Assembly (NCBI GenBank): GCA_963777755.1
Contig: CAVZSC010000025.1
Span: 1 to 64,000 of the forward strand
DNA length: 64,000 bases
Origin: DATFWC01 sp963777755
GTDB taxonomy: Bacteria > Pseudomonadota > Alphaproteobacteria > Rhizobiales > Xanthobacteraceae
Reading direction: 5' to 3'
The notes under the pieces: generated by a model
What the model saw: only the letters and a program-made list of their open reading frames with translations
The model's database searches: none
Told to the model about the DNA's origin: nothing
Program-made: the position numbers and the translations under genes
Part shown: positions 24,349 through 32,908 of the stretch, piece by piece
Position numbering within the stretch: the first letter of the stretch is position 1
Layout: each line of letters starts with the position of its first letter

Positions 24349-25194
24349 TCAGGCCGCCTTGTCGGTGACCTCGGCTTCTTCGCCTTCCGGCTTCGGACCG
24401 CGCCGCGGGCCCTTGGCGAGCGCCGCCTCGATCTCCTTGACCGCCTCGGTCTCGGTGACGCGCTGCACCGCGGCGATCTCGCGCGAGAGCCGGTCGAGCG
24501 CGGCCTCATAGAGCTGGCGCTCCGAGTAGGACTGCTCGGGCTGCTGCTCGGAGCGATAGAGGTCGCGCACCACCTCGGAGATCGCGACGATATCGCCCGA
24601 ATTGATCTTGGCCTCGTATTCCTGTGCCCGGCGCGACCACATGGTGCGCTTGATGCGTGCGCGGCCCTTCAGGGTCTCAAGCGCCCGGCGGACGATCGTC
24701 GGCTCAGCGAGCTTGCGCATCCCGACCGAGGCGATCTTCGCGATCGGCACCCTGAGCGTCATCTTGTCCTTGACGAAATTGATGACGAACAGCTCGAGCT
24801 TGTAGCCCGCTACCTCCTGCTCCTCGATCGAGGTGATCTGGCCGACGCCGTGCGCCGGGTACACGATATACTCGTTGGTCTTGAAGCCCTGGCGCTGGGT
24901 GGCCTTCTTCAGAAGGTCGTTGTCGACGACCTTCTTCGGAACGATCTTCTCCACCATCTTCTTCGGCGCCACCCGCTCGGCCGTCTTCTTGGGGGCCGTA
25001 CGGGGAGCGGTCTTCTTGGCATGCATCATTTTGCGCGTTACCTTTTTACCGTTCGCGCCGGATCGGCGGACGGATTTGGTTTTGGGAGCCGCGCGACGGG
25101 CGACGCCCCGGGTTGCGTTCGAAGTCCTACGGCTCGAGCCGGCGGTGCTCTTCTTGGTGCTTTTCTTCAAGCCTTGACGCGATTTTCCTGCCAC
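24349..25194 (-). CDS. carD: CarD-family transcriptional regulator
   Basis: A 281-residue protein. Residues 1-100 are a Lys/Ala/Pro-rich basic tail (STKKSTAGSSRR, KKVTRKMMHAKKTAPRTAPK). The CarD/CdnL domain starts near 103 (GFKTNEYIVYPAHGVGQITS, LELFVINFVKDKMTLRVPIA, KLAEPTIVRRALETLKGR) and is followed by the helical DNA-contacting part (RRAQEYEAKINSGDIVAISE). CarD proteins bind RNA polymerase beta and stabilise open promoter complexes. The basic N-terminal extension is seen in rhizobial CarD and may help DNA binding. The start is a GTG with a weak site. An attenuator-like terminator lies 55-80 bases upstream. Confidence 0.92.
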   Translation of the reverse strand: MAGKSRQGLKKSTKKSTAGSSRRTSNATRGVARRAAPKTKSVRRSGANGKKVTRKMMHAKKTAPRTAPKKTAERVAPKKMVEKIVPKKVVDNDLLKKATQRQGFKTNEYIVYPAHGVGQITSIEEQEVAGYKLELFVINFVKDKMTLRVPIAKIASVGMRKLAEPTIVRRALETLKGRARIKRTMWSRRAQEYEAKINSGDIVAISEVVRDLYRSEQQPEQSYSERQLYEAALDRLSREIAAVQRVTETEAVKEIEAALAKGPRRGPKPEGEEAEVTDKAA

Positions 25195-25247
25195 AGCTCA
25201 CGCGTGGATCTCACGCCCTCCGTTGACGTTTCCCCGGGAGACACCCG

Positions 25248-25274
25248 AAAAAATAGTGCTCCCCCTGGGGGAGC
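25248..25274 (-). terminator. Terminator between S4-domain gene and carD
   Basis: On the minus strand GCTCCCCC pairs with GGGGGAGC, followed by ACTATTTTTT. It lies about 220 bases past the S4-domain gene and about 55 bases before the carD start, so it either ends the helicase operon or works as a leader attenuator of carD. Confidence 0.7.
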
Positions 25275-25491
25275 GGTTCGGGTGGCGTCGTTTATTGATC
25301 ACGCCAATACATATAACACAATTTTGTCCGGAATCAAAGCCTTACGGGCGCGTAAACGCACGGAATTCGCCGATTTCAGAATGCAATATCAACAGAAGCG
25401 GTTAACAACACTATTAACGCGATAAAAACCGCGCTGTTCCGGGCTGCGGCAAACCATCCCATCGGGGCTTAGACTTAGGTCTGATGGCCCA

Positions 25492-25791
25492 TTATGGCGG
25501 GTGCTCGTCACCTTTCTGCACGTCATCGTATAGGATCCGTGCCGCCTCGGCGCTCCCCCGCCGGTCGGAAAAGCCCAAGACTTTCAGCACACGCACGGTC
25601 CGGTCGAGCGCGACCGTGACGACGTCGCCGGCCCGTACGGCACGGCTGGCGGCATCGATGCGCTGCCCGTTGACGCGGACCCGGCCGGAAGCCGCCAGCG
25701 CTGCGGCCGCGCTGCGGGTACGCACCACGCGGGCATGCCACAGCCACTTGTCGATACGCTGACGATCCTCAGCCACGGCCCCCTTTGGCAT
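25492..25791 (-). CDS. S4-domain RNA-binding protein (Hsp15-like)
   Basis: A 99-residue basic protein with an S4 RNA-binding domain at about 10-60: QRIDKWLWHARVVRTRSAA, AASGRVRVNGQRIDAASRAV, RAGDVVTVALDRTVRVLKVL. It resembles Hsp15/HslR, which binds stalled 50S subunits carrying peptidyl-tRNA. The start overlaps the end of the helicase gene by 23 bases, so the two are translated from one message. A GTG five codons later is an alternative start. Confidence 0.9.
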   Translation of the reverse strand: MPKGAVAEDRQRIDKWLWHARVVRTRSAAAALAASGRVRVNGQRIDAASRAVRAGDVVTVALDRTVRVLKVLGFSDRRGSAEAARILYDDVQKGDEHPP

Positions 25792-28700
25792 TCGCCTCGA
25801 GCTGTTCCTTCAGCGCGGCAAGCTTGGCGAACGGCGAATTGGGATCCGGCTCGCGCTCGCGCCGCTCCTTGCCGCGGCCGGCGCCCTTGATGAAGGCCGC
25901 ACGCAGCTCCGGATCGCGGTCGGGCCGATCGCGGTCACGCCGGTCGCGATCCCGGTCGCGTCGGCCGTGGTCGCGAGGGCGATCCGAGCGCTCGCGGCCC
26001 GGCTGGTCACGCTTTGCCTCCTGCTCCGGACGCCCTCGGTCCCGTTCCGGCCCCTCACGCCCAGGCTCCTCACGCCCCGGCCGGTCGCGCCGGCCTCGCC
26101 TGCCCTCGCGCTGCGGCGCCGGAGCTTCGGCGCCAGCCTGGGCCGCGTCGGCCGCTTGGGCGGCTTCGGCCGGCGGCGCCGACGCAGCCTGTGCGGCAGC
26201 GGGCGTCTCGGCTGCCGGCGTCGTCGCCGTGTCGCGGCGCGGCGCGTGCCGCTCCGTCTTGCGCGGCCCACGATGGGGCCGCCGCTCCCCGCGCCGCTCG
26301 CCGCCCGTCCGGCCGGGCCGCCACACCTCGATCAGCTCCGGTTCCGCCACCGCGGGTGCGTGCTCAGCAGCTGCCTGCTCGGCAGCTGGCTGCTCGGCAG
26401 CTGGCTGCTCGGCAGCTGGCTGCTCGGCAGCAGGCTGCTCGGCAGCTGACTGCTCGGCAGCTGACTGCTCGGCAGCAGGCTGCTCCGTGACTGATTGTTC
26501 GGCGACAGCCGGTGACGCAGGGGCCTCAGCCTCGGCGACCGGTTCGGGCTCCGGTGCCGGAGCGACCTCCGCTGCCGGAGCAGCCTCCGGTGCCGGAGCA
26601 GCCTCCGGTGCCGCATCGGCCTCCGTGGCCGGCGCCGCGGCCGCCGGATCGGCGGGGGTCTCATCGGCTTGACCGAGCACTTCGGTCTCCGACGGGGAAG
26701 CGAAGCCGGGCTCGGGTGCGGCGTCCAGCGGCTCGGCCTGCACCGCCCCCGCCTCTGCGGCAGGGGCCGGCTCGACCGCGGCGGGGAGAGATTCCGCCGG
26801 CTTCGGCCGCTGCTCCATGCGGTAGCCGAGCGAGCGGAGAATTGAGGCAAAATCCTCGCCCGACGATCCCGTCAGCGAGGTCATCGACGGCGTGACGATG
26901 AAGCCGCCGCCCGCGATGGCGCCGGCCGGCTGCTCGCCCGGGCTTCCCGGCCGCCACGCCAGCGCCGGCCGGATCAGGTCGGCGAGGCGCTCGAGGATGT
27001 CGACCCGCACCGCACGCTCCCCGCACACCCGATAGCCCACCGTGCGATAGAGCGCCTTGTGCACCTCCTTGTCGGCGGGGAACGACGTGCGCCCGCTGGC
27101 GGCGAGCGAGCGCACCTCGTCGAGCCCTTTGAGCTCGCCGTCCTGGCGCTTGAGCGCCCACAGCTGCGCGGCGAGCGAGCGCGGCGCCGGCTTCAACAGG
27201 GCCGGCAGGTAGACGTGATAGGCGCCGAAGCGCACGCCGTATTTGCGCAACGACGCGCGCGCGGTCTGGTCCAGCCCCTTGATGTCCTCGGCGACGCGCT
27301 GGCGCTCGATCACGCCGAGATTTTCCGTCAGCTGAAACGCCACGCCCCGGGCGATCCCGGTCACGTCCTCGGCGCGCCCGAGCCCGAGCAGCGGGGCGAG
27401 CAGCTTCTCGAGATATGTCTTGAGCCACAGGTCGAGCCGCGCCTGCACCGCCTCGCGCGAGGCGCCGGTCAGATGGTCGTCGGCGATGATGCGCAGGCGC
27501 GGATTGAGCATGTCGTCGCCGGCCACCAGCTTGCCGACCGCTTCGCCCACCCAGCGCACCGTGGCATCGGAGGCCAGCACGAACTGATCGTCGGCCGCGT
27601 TGGACAGGCGCGTCGCGCGCGTGTCGATCTCGCCGGCGAGCGCCTTCTGCGCGGCCGCGCGCAAGGCCTTCGCTTCGGGCCCGCCGGCAGACGGGTCGGC
27701 CATGAACTGGAAACCGCCGAGGCGGCCGATCACATGGCCTTCCACCACCACCTCGCCGGACTTCTGTATCTCGGTCTCCAGCATCGTGTTCTCTCTCAGG
27801 CGCCGCATCAGCACGCTGGTGCGGCGATCGACGAACCGTTCGGTGAGACGTTCGTGCAGCGCGTCGGACAGCTTGTCCTCGACGCCGCGGGTGACACCTT
27901 GCCAATGGTCGGGATCGGCGAGCCAGTCGGGGCGGTTTGCCGCAAAGGTCCAGGTCCTGATGTGTGCAATTCTTGTCGATAGTGTATCGATGTCGCCGTC
28001 GGTTCGATCCGCCTGCGCAACTTGGCGTGAGAACCAGTCGGTGGGAATTCTACCCTCCCGCATCAGGAAACCATAGAGGGTGGTGGCGAGTTCCGCGTGC
28101 GTGGCCGGCGCGATCTTCCGATAGTCGGGAATCTGGCACACTTCCCACAGTCGCTCGACGTCCTTTGCGGTCCTGGCGGCCTTGCGCACCTCCTCGTCGC
28201 GCGCCGCGTGCTCCAGCACGAGGATATCCTCGAGCACCTGCGCGCGCGTCAGTCCCTGCTCCCGCGGGCTCGCCGCCAGCGACGCCTGCAACGCCCCGAG
28301 CGAGGAGAAGTCGAGCGCCGTATTGCGCCATTGCAGGGTTTTGACCGGCTCGAAGCTGTGGTTCTCGATCGCCTGCACGAGCTCGGACTCGAACGGCGCA
28401 CAGCGCCCGGTGGTGCCGAACGTTCCGTCGCGGGTGGCCCGGCCGGCGCGGCCGGCGATCTGCGCGAGCTCGGCCGGCTTGAGACGGCGGAACTGGTAGC
28501 CGTCGAACTTGCGGTCGGCGGCGAAGGCGACGTGCTCGACGTCGAGATTGAGGCCCATGCCGATCGCGTCGGTCGCCACCAGATAGTCGACGTCGCCCGA
28601 CTGATAGAGCTCGACCTGGGCGTTGCGGGTGCGCGGAGACAGCGCCCCGAGCACGACGGCGGCGCCGCCGCGCTGGCGGCGGATCAGCTCGGCGACCGCA

Positions 28701-29269
28701 TAGACCTCCTCGGCCGAGAAGGCGACGATGGCCGAGCGCCGGTGCAGCCGGCTGAGCTTCTTTTCGCCCGCGAACGTGAGCCGGGAGAGGCGCGGCCGGG
28801 AGAGGATGTGCGCCCCCGGCAAAAGCCGCTCCACCATCGGCCGAACGGTGGCGGCGCCGAGCACCAGCGTCTCCTCGCGCCCGCGCCGGCTGAGCATGCG
28901 GTCGGTGAAGACGTGGCCGCGCTCCAGGTCGGCGCCGAGCTGGATCTCGTCGATCGCGAGGTACGCCACGTCGAGGTCGCGGGGCATGGCCTCGACGGTG
29001 GCGACCCAGAAGCGGGGATTGGCCGGCTTGATCTTCTCCTCGCCGGTAATCAGCGCCGCCGACTCGGGGCCCGCCTTCTCGACCACCTTGTTGTAGACCT
29101 CGCGCGCGAGCAGGCGCAGCGGCAGCCCGATCATCCCGGAGGAGTGCGCCAGCATGCGCTCGATCGCGAGGTGCGTCTTGCCCGTGTTGGTCGGCCCGAG
29201 CACGGCGGTGACGCCGACGCCGCGGGCGCGGGCATCGCGATTATGGGGCGCAGAGAAGGAAACGGGCAT
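25769..29269 (-). CDS. Suv3-like DExH RNA helicase with long repeat tail
   Basis: An 1166-residue protein. The helicase core occupies about residues 20-400: Walker A GPTNTGKTH, motif II as DEIQ (AIDEIQLGADLERGHVFTDR), TDAIGMGLNLDVEHVAFAAD and QIAGRAGR (motif VI). This order is typical of the mitochondrial Suv3-like helicases kept in alphaproteobacteria. A middle region of unknown fold follows. The C-terminal third is low-complexity: Ala/Glu/Pro-rich, ten near-identical five-residue units (AAEQP/S), then a very basic Arg/Asp-rich tail (RRDRDRDRRDRDRPDRD). It probably takes part in RNA processing or turnover. The start MPVSFS is preferred; GGAG lies 5-6 bases before it. Confidence 0.9.
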   Translation of the reverse strand: MPVSFSAPHNRDARARGVGVTAVLGPTNTGKTHLAIERMLAHSSGMIGLPLRLLAREVYNKVVEKAGPESAALITGEEKIKPANPRFWVATVEAMPRDLDVAYLAIDEIQLGADLERGHVFTDRMLSRRGREETLVLGAATVRPMVERLLPGAHILSRPRLSRLTFAGEKKLSRLHRRSAIVAFSAEEVYAVAELIRRQRGGAAVVLGALSPRTRNAQVELYQSGDVDYLVATDAIGMGLNLDVEHVAFAADRKFDGYQFRRLKPAELAQIAGRAGRATRDGTFGTTGRCAPFESELVQAIENHSFEPVKTLQWRNTALDFSSLGALQASLAASPREQGLTRAQVLEDILVLEHAARDEEVRKAARTAKDVERLWEVCQIPDYRKIAPATHAELATTLYGFLMREGRIPTDWFSRQVAQADRTDGDIDTLSTRIAHIRTWTFAANRPDWLADPDHWQGVTRGVEDKLSDALHERLTERFVDRRTSVLMRRLRENTMLETEIQKSGEVVVEGHVIGRLGGFQFMADPSAGGPEAKALRAAAQKALAGEIDTRATRLSNAADDQFVLASDATVRWVGEAVGKLVAGDDMLNPRLRIIADDHLTGASREAVQARLDLWLKTYLEKLLAPLLGLGRAEDVTGIARGVAFQLTENLGVIERQRVAEDIKGLDQTARASLRKYGVRFGAYHVYLPALLKPAPRSLAAQLWALKRQDGELKGLDEVRSLAASGRTSFPADKEVHKALYRTVGYRVCGERAVRVDILERLADLIRPALAWRPGSPGEQPAGAIAGGGFIVTPSMTSLTGSSGEDFASILRSLGYRMEQRPKPAESLPAAVEPAPAAEAGAVQAEPLDAAPEPGFASPSETEVLGQADETPADPAAAAPATEADAAPEAAPAPEAAPAAEVAPAPEPEPVAEAEAPASPAVAEQSVTEQPAAEQSAAEQSAAEQPAAEQPAAEQPAAEQPAAEQAAAEHAPAVAEPELIEVWRPGRTGGERRGERRPHRGPRKTERHAPRRDTATTPAAETPAAAQAASAPPAEAAQAADAAQAGAEAPAPQREGRRGRRDRPGREEPGREGPERDRGRPEQEAKRDQPGRERSDRPRDHGRRDRDRDRRDRDRPDRDPELRAAFIKGAGRGKERREREPDPNSPFAKLAALKEQLEANAKGGRG
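26361..26510. repeat. Ten tandem 15-bp units inside the helicase gene
   Basis: Units of TGCTCGGCAGCTGGC (plus strand) repeat ten times in phase, the outer ones diverged. Each codes for five residues of the type AAEQ[PS] on the minus strand. In-frame copy changes would only lengthen or shorten the linker. Confidence 0.95.
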
Positions 29270-29350
29270 CAAGCTCCGACCGCGGCAGGGATTTCGGGGC
29301 CGATCGGCAACCGGCTGTGTATCATATAAGGACGCTGCCGGGCGCCCCAA

Positions 29351-29580
29351 TTAACAGGTGGAACGAGTCTTGAACGAATCGCGGCCGAATCGCTGACTCG
29401 ACGGTTTTCAGACTTCGTTCACCGCGACATATGGAGCCCTTGGGGCGGTGCATACTAGATGAGGTAAAAACACAACCTGTGTGATCCGCCTCTCGGGAGT
29501 CGGTCGTTAACCCCGCCGACGATCATAGATTCCCGGTGGAGTCAACATCGCATCTGGGCCCGGACCGGCGGGCGGCTCGG
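29351..29580. other. Intergenic region upstream of the helicase
   Basis: No gene is visible. It is less GC-rich than its surroundings and presumably contains the promoter of the helicase operon. The end near 29580 is the 3' side of the DUF3108 gene; no clear terminator is visible. Confidence 0.5.
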
Positions 29581-30444
29581 CTAGAACGTCCTGGCATTGG
29601 TGCTGGCCGGCGTCGGGCGCGCGGCGTGCGGACCGGCCACGAACTGGGTCGCCTCCAGGGTGGCGGTGCCGATGCTGGTCGGAATCGAGACCCGGTAGGG
29701 CACCAGTACCCGGGTCGGACCGATCGGCGCGAGCGCGACTTCGATGTCGCGCGTCTCTGCCAGGAACTTGATCGCCCACCGGCCGGTGCGGTGACCGGCG
29801 ACCGGATGGTAGCGGACCATGCACACCACGACCGGGCCTTCGTAGCCCTTCTCGGTCTTCACCCGTTCCATGCGTTTGTACGAGAGGGTGAGATCGAAGC
29901 GTCCCCGCCCGTCGAAGATCGCCAGGCTCCGGTTGCAGGCTTCCGGCCGCACCGGATCGCCGTTGCCGGCGACCGGCATCAGCGCGGCCGACATCGGATC
30001 GACGACGCCGCGCCGGTGGGCGTCGGCGACCGGCACCCGATCCGGGACCGGGGGCCACACCGGCACGGCCGAATATTCCTTCACGGTGCCGGAGGCGAGC
30101 GCCATCTGCACCCGGTCCGACCGCTTCTCGGTCACCACCGTCGCCGAGTAGGTGGCGGAGACCGGCTTGCCGCCATTGACGGTGCCGTTGGCGGCGACCG
30201 AGCCCTGGCCGGAGGAGAACGCCTGCAGCAGGCCAACGGTCTTGCCGGTCGCCGACGACGCATAATGATCGCCGGCGACGTCGATGACCCACACGCCGCG
30301 GCCGAGCGGAACGCCGGCCAGATAGGCGGTGTAGCGGGCTTCGAGCTTGCCTTGCGCGTCGGCGGACTGCGCCTCCGCGACGGTCAGCGCGACCGCAGAC
30401 GCAATCCAGACAAGCCCTTTGGCGGTCGGTCGGCGCAGTGTCAC
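29581..30444 (-). CDS. DUF3108 exported protein
   Basis: A 287-residue protein with a signal peptide (GLVWIASAVALTVAEAQSAD) and a DUF3108-type body: KLEARYTAYLAGVPLGRGVW, VAGDHYASSATGKTVGLLQA, SATYSATVVTEKRSDRVQMA, VVVCMVRYHPVAGHRTGRW. DUF3108 proteins are periplasmic beta-rich proteins of unknown function; they are often found near housekeeping genes in Rhizobiales. The frame is open for a further 92 codons upstream, but that part has no protein character, so I place the start at GTG 30444, just before the signal sequence. Confidence 0.8.
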   Translation of the reverse strand: MTLRRPTAKGLVWIASAVALTVAEAQSADAQGKLEARYTAYLAGVPLGRGVWVIDVAGDHYASSATGKTVGLLQAFSSGQGSVAANGTVNGGKPVSATYSATVVTEKRSDRVQMALASGTVKEYSAVPVWPPVPDRVPVADAHRRGVVDPMSAALMPVAGNGDPVRPEACNRSLAIFDGRGRFDLTLSYKRMERVKTEKGYEGPVVVCMVRYHPVAGHRTGRWAIKFLAETRDIEVALAPIGPTRVLVPYRVSIPTSIGTATLEATQFVAGPHAARPTPASTNARTF

Positions 30445-30604
30445 GACACATCCGTCCCTGGAACGCCTTGACCGTGCGGCGTCGCGCCCCCGCGCCTCGC
30501 CGCCCCCGGCGAAAATGCGCCCAACTCTCTCGACGGCGAATGCGCCCTTTGTGTGATGCCATGCCAGGCAAACAACCCACATCCATCGCATCCCGGGGGC
30601 CGTT

Positions 30605-31717
30605 TCATCCCATGGCGAGGTCGTCCCGGTGCACCATCTCGGCGCGGCCGTCGAAGCCGAGAATGGGCAGGATCTGGGAGGAGGCCCGGCCGATGATCTT
30701 CGCCGCGTCCTCGGCGTCATAGGCGATCAGGCCGCGGCCGATCTCGCCGTCGGGGCCGCGGATGGTCACCGCGTCGCCGCGCGAGAACGTCCCGTCGATC
30801 CTCTTCACGCCGGCCGGCAGCAGGCTCTTGCCCTGGCGCAGCGCCGCCACCGCGCCGGCATCGATGTGCAGGGTCCCCTTCGGCTCGAGCGAGCCGGCGA
30901 TCCATTTCTTGCGCGCCGTCACCGGATTGGCCGGGGTGAGGAACCAGGTACAGCGTCCAGGCGCGATCGCGGCGAGCGGATTGGCGATGCGGCCGGACGC
31001 GATCACCATGTGGGTGCCCGCATGGGTCGCGATCTTGCCGGCTTCGATCTTGGTCCGCATCCCGCCGCGCGACAGGTCCGAGCCGGCCGCTCCGGCCATG
31101 GCCTCGATCTCCGGTGTGATGCGCTCCACCAGCGGCACCAGCTTCGCTTCGCCCACCGCGCCGGGCGGCATATCGTACAGGCCGTCCACGTCGGACAGGA
31201 GCACCAGGAGATCGGCGCTCGCCATGGTGGCGACGCGCGCCGCCAGCCGATCATTGTCGCCGTAGCGGATCTCGTTGGTGGCGACCGTGTCGTTCTCGTT
31301 GATCACCGGGACGCTGCGCCACTCCAGAAGCTTGGCCAGGGTCGAGCGGGCGTTGAGATAGCGGCGGCGCTCCTCGGTGTCGCCGAGCGTCAGCAGCACC
31401 TGGCCGGCGGCGATGCCGTGCCGGCCGAGCGCCTCCGCCCAGGTGCGCGCGAGCGCGATCTGGCCGACCGCGGCAGCCGCCTGGCTGTCCTCGAGCTTGA
31501 GCGTGCCGGCCGGCAGCTTGAGGCGCGAGCGCCCGAGCGCGATCGCGCCCGACGACACCACCAGGACGTCGCGCCCGTCGCCATGCAGGCGCGCGATGTC
31601 GTCGGTGAGCGCAGCAAGCCACGCCTCGTTGAGCGCGCCCGCCTGCGCGTCGACCAGGAGCGATGAGCCCACCTTGACGACGATGCGGCGGAAATCGGTG
31701 AGATGCGGCGTGCTCAT
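30605..31717 (-). CDS. proB: Glutamate 5-kinase
   Basis: A 370-residue enzyme that phosphorylates glutamate to glutamyl 5-phosphate, the first step of proline synthesis. The kinase domain is at about 8-260: RIVVKVGSSLLVD, VLVVSSGAIALGRSRL, VINENDTVATNEIRYGDND, LLVLLSDVDGLYD, GGMRTKIEAGKIATHAG. A C-terminal PUA domain follows (GAVAALRQGKSLLPAGVKRI, FSRGDAVTIRGPDGEIGRGL). It lies 64 bases downstream of obgE on the same strand, the usual alphaproteobacterial order, but proA does not follow. Confidence 0.97.
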   Translation of the reverse strand: MSTPHLTDFRRIVVKVGSSLLVDAQAGALNEAWLAALTDDIARLHGDGRDVLVVSSGAIALGRSRLKLPAGTLKLEDSQAAAAVGQIALARTWAEALGRHGIAAGQVLLTLGDTEERRRYLNARSTLAKLLEWRSVPVINENDTVATNEIRYGDNDRLAARVATMASADLLVLLSDVDGLYDMPPGAVGEAKLVPLVERITPEIEAMAGAAGSDLSRGGMRTKIEAGKIATHAGTHMVIASGRIANPLAAIAPGRCTWFLTPANPVTARKKWIAGSLEPKGTLHIDAGAVAALRQGKSLLPAGVKRIDGTFSRGDAVTIRGPDGEIGRGLIAYDAEDAAKIIGRASSQILPILGFDGRAEMVHRDDLAMG

Positions 31718-31781
31718 GGCAGGGCTGGACGGATGTCGGTGTGGCGGAAGTCGTCGCGCACGACGCGAAATGTCAAGCCCA

Positions 31782-32819
31782 TCACGGATGCCAGGCCTCT
31801 GCGACCGCTGACGATCCGCGCGCGGCGACCGAGGCTTCATCGATCACCGCCAGCACCCGCCGCAGTGCTTCGGTCACGCCTTCGCCCGAATGCGCGGAGA
31901 GCACCAGCGGCGTCATCTTCGCGGCCCGCCAGAGCCGCGCCGCCTGCTGCTTGATCGCATCCGCCGTCAGGGCGTCGGCCTTGGTCAGCGCGACGATCTG
32001 CGGCTTGTCGGCGAGCCCATGGCCATAGGTCTCGAGCTCGCGACGCACGATCTTGTAGGCTTCGCCGGCATGCTCGGTGGTGCCGTCGACCAGATGCAGG
32101 AGCACGCGACAGCGCTCAACGTGACCGAGGAAGCGGTCGCCGAGACCCGCGCCCTCGTGCGCCCCCTCGATCAGGCCCGGGATGTCGGCCAGAACGAACT
32201 CGCGATTGTCGACGCGCACGACGCCGAGTTGCGGATTGAGCGTGGTGAACGGGTAGTCGGCGATCTTCGGTTTCGCGGCGCTCACCGCCGCCAGGAAGGT
32301 CGACTTGCCGGCATTGGGCAGGCCGACGAGGCCGGCATCGGCGATCAGCTTGAGCCGCAGCCGGATGGTGCGCTCCTCGCCCGGCTGGCCGGGATTGGCA
32401 CGGCGCGGCGCGCGGTTGGTCGAGGATTTGAAATACGCGTTGCCGAAGCCGCCATTGCCGCCCTTGGCCAGCACGACGCGCTCGCCCACCCGCGTGAGAT
32501 CGGCCAGCAGCGTCTCGCCGTCCTCCTCGAAGATCTGCGTGCCGACCGGCACCTTGAGCACGACGTGGGCGCCGTTTGCGCCATGGCGGTCCTTGCCCAT
32601 CCCGCCGCCGCCGCGTCCCGCCTTGAAATGCTGCTGGTAGCGGTAGTCGATCAGCGTATTGAGGCCGGTCACCGTCTCCACCACGACGTCGCCGCCGCGC
32701 CCGCCGTCGCCGCCGTTGGGACCGCCGAATTCGATGAATTTCTCCCGCCGGAACGAGACGCAGCCGTTTCCGCCGGCGCCCGACTGGATGTAGACCTTGG
32801 CTTCGTCGAGGAATTTCAT
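31782..32819 (-). CDS. obgE: GTPase ObgE
   Basis: A 345-residue ribosome-associated GTPase. The N-terminal glycine-rich Obg fold begins MKFLDEAKVYIQSGAGGNG with GGPNGGDGGRGGDVVVE. The G domain has GLPNAGKST (G1), DIPGLIEGAHEGAGLGDRFL (G3 and switch) and ALTKADA (G4). ObgE acts in 50S assembly and growth control and is essential in most bacteria. The C-terminus is short, as usual in alphaproteobacteria. It lies upstream of proB and probably shares its message. Confidence 0.97.
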   Translation of the reverse strand: MKFLDEAKVYIQSGAGGNGCVSFRREKFIEFGGPNGGDGGRGGDVVVETVTGLNTLIDYRYQQHFKAGRGGGGMGKDRHGANGAHVVLKVPVGTQIFEEDGETLLADLTRVGERVVLAKGGNGGFGNAYFKSSTNRAPRRANPGQPGEERTIRLRLKLIADAGLVGLPNAGKSTFLAAVSAAKPKIADYPFTTLNPQLGVVRVDNREFVLADIPGLIEGAHEGAGLGDRFLGHVERCRVLLHLVDGTTEHAGEAYKIVRRELETYGHGLADKPQIVALTKADALTADAIKQQAARLWRAAKMTPLVLSAHSGEGVTEALRRVLAVIDEASVAARGSSAVAEAWHP

Positions 32820-32908
32820 GCGCCACAGGTAAGGCCCGCAGCGGCAATCGGCAATCGGCGGCGTCGGGGCGCCGCCGATCAATATGAAGGCCGCTTGCGA
32901 GAATCGGC

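Noticed and set aside
26361..26510. Regularly spaced repeat considered as a CRISPR array
   Set aside because: Units are 15 bp, contiguous and in frame within the helicase gene; there are no spacers.
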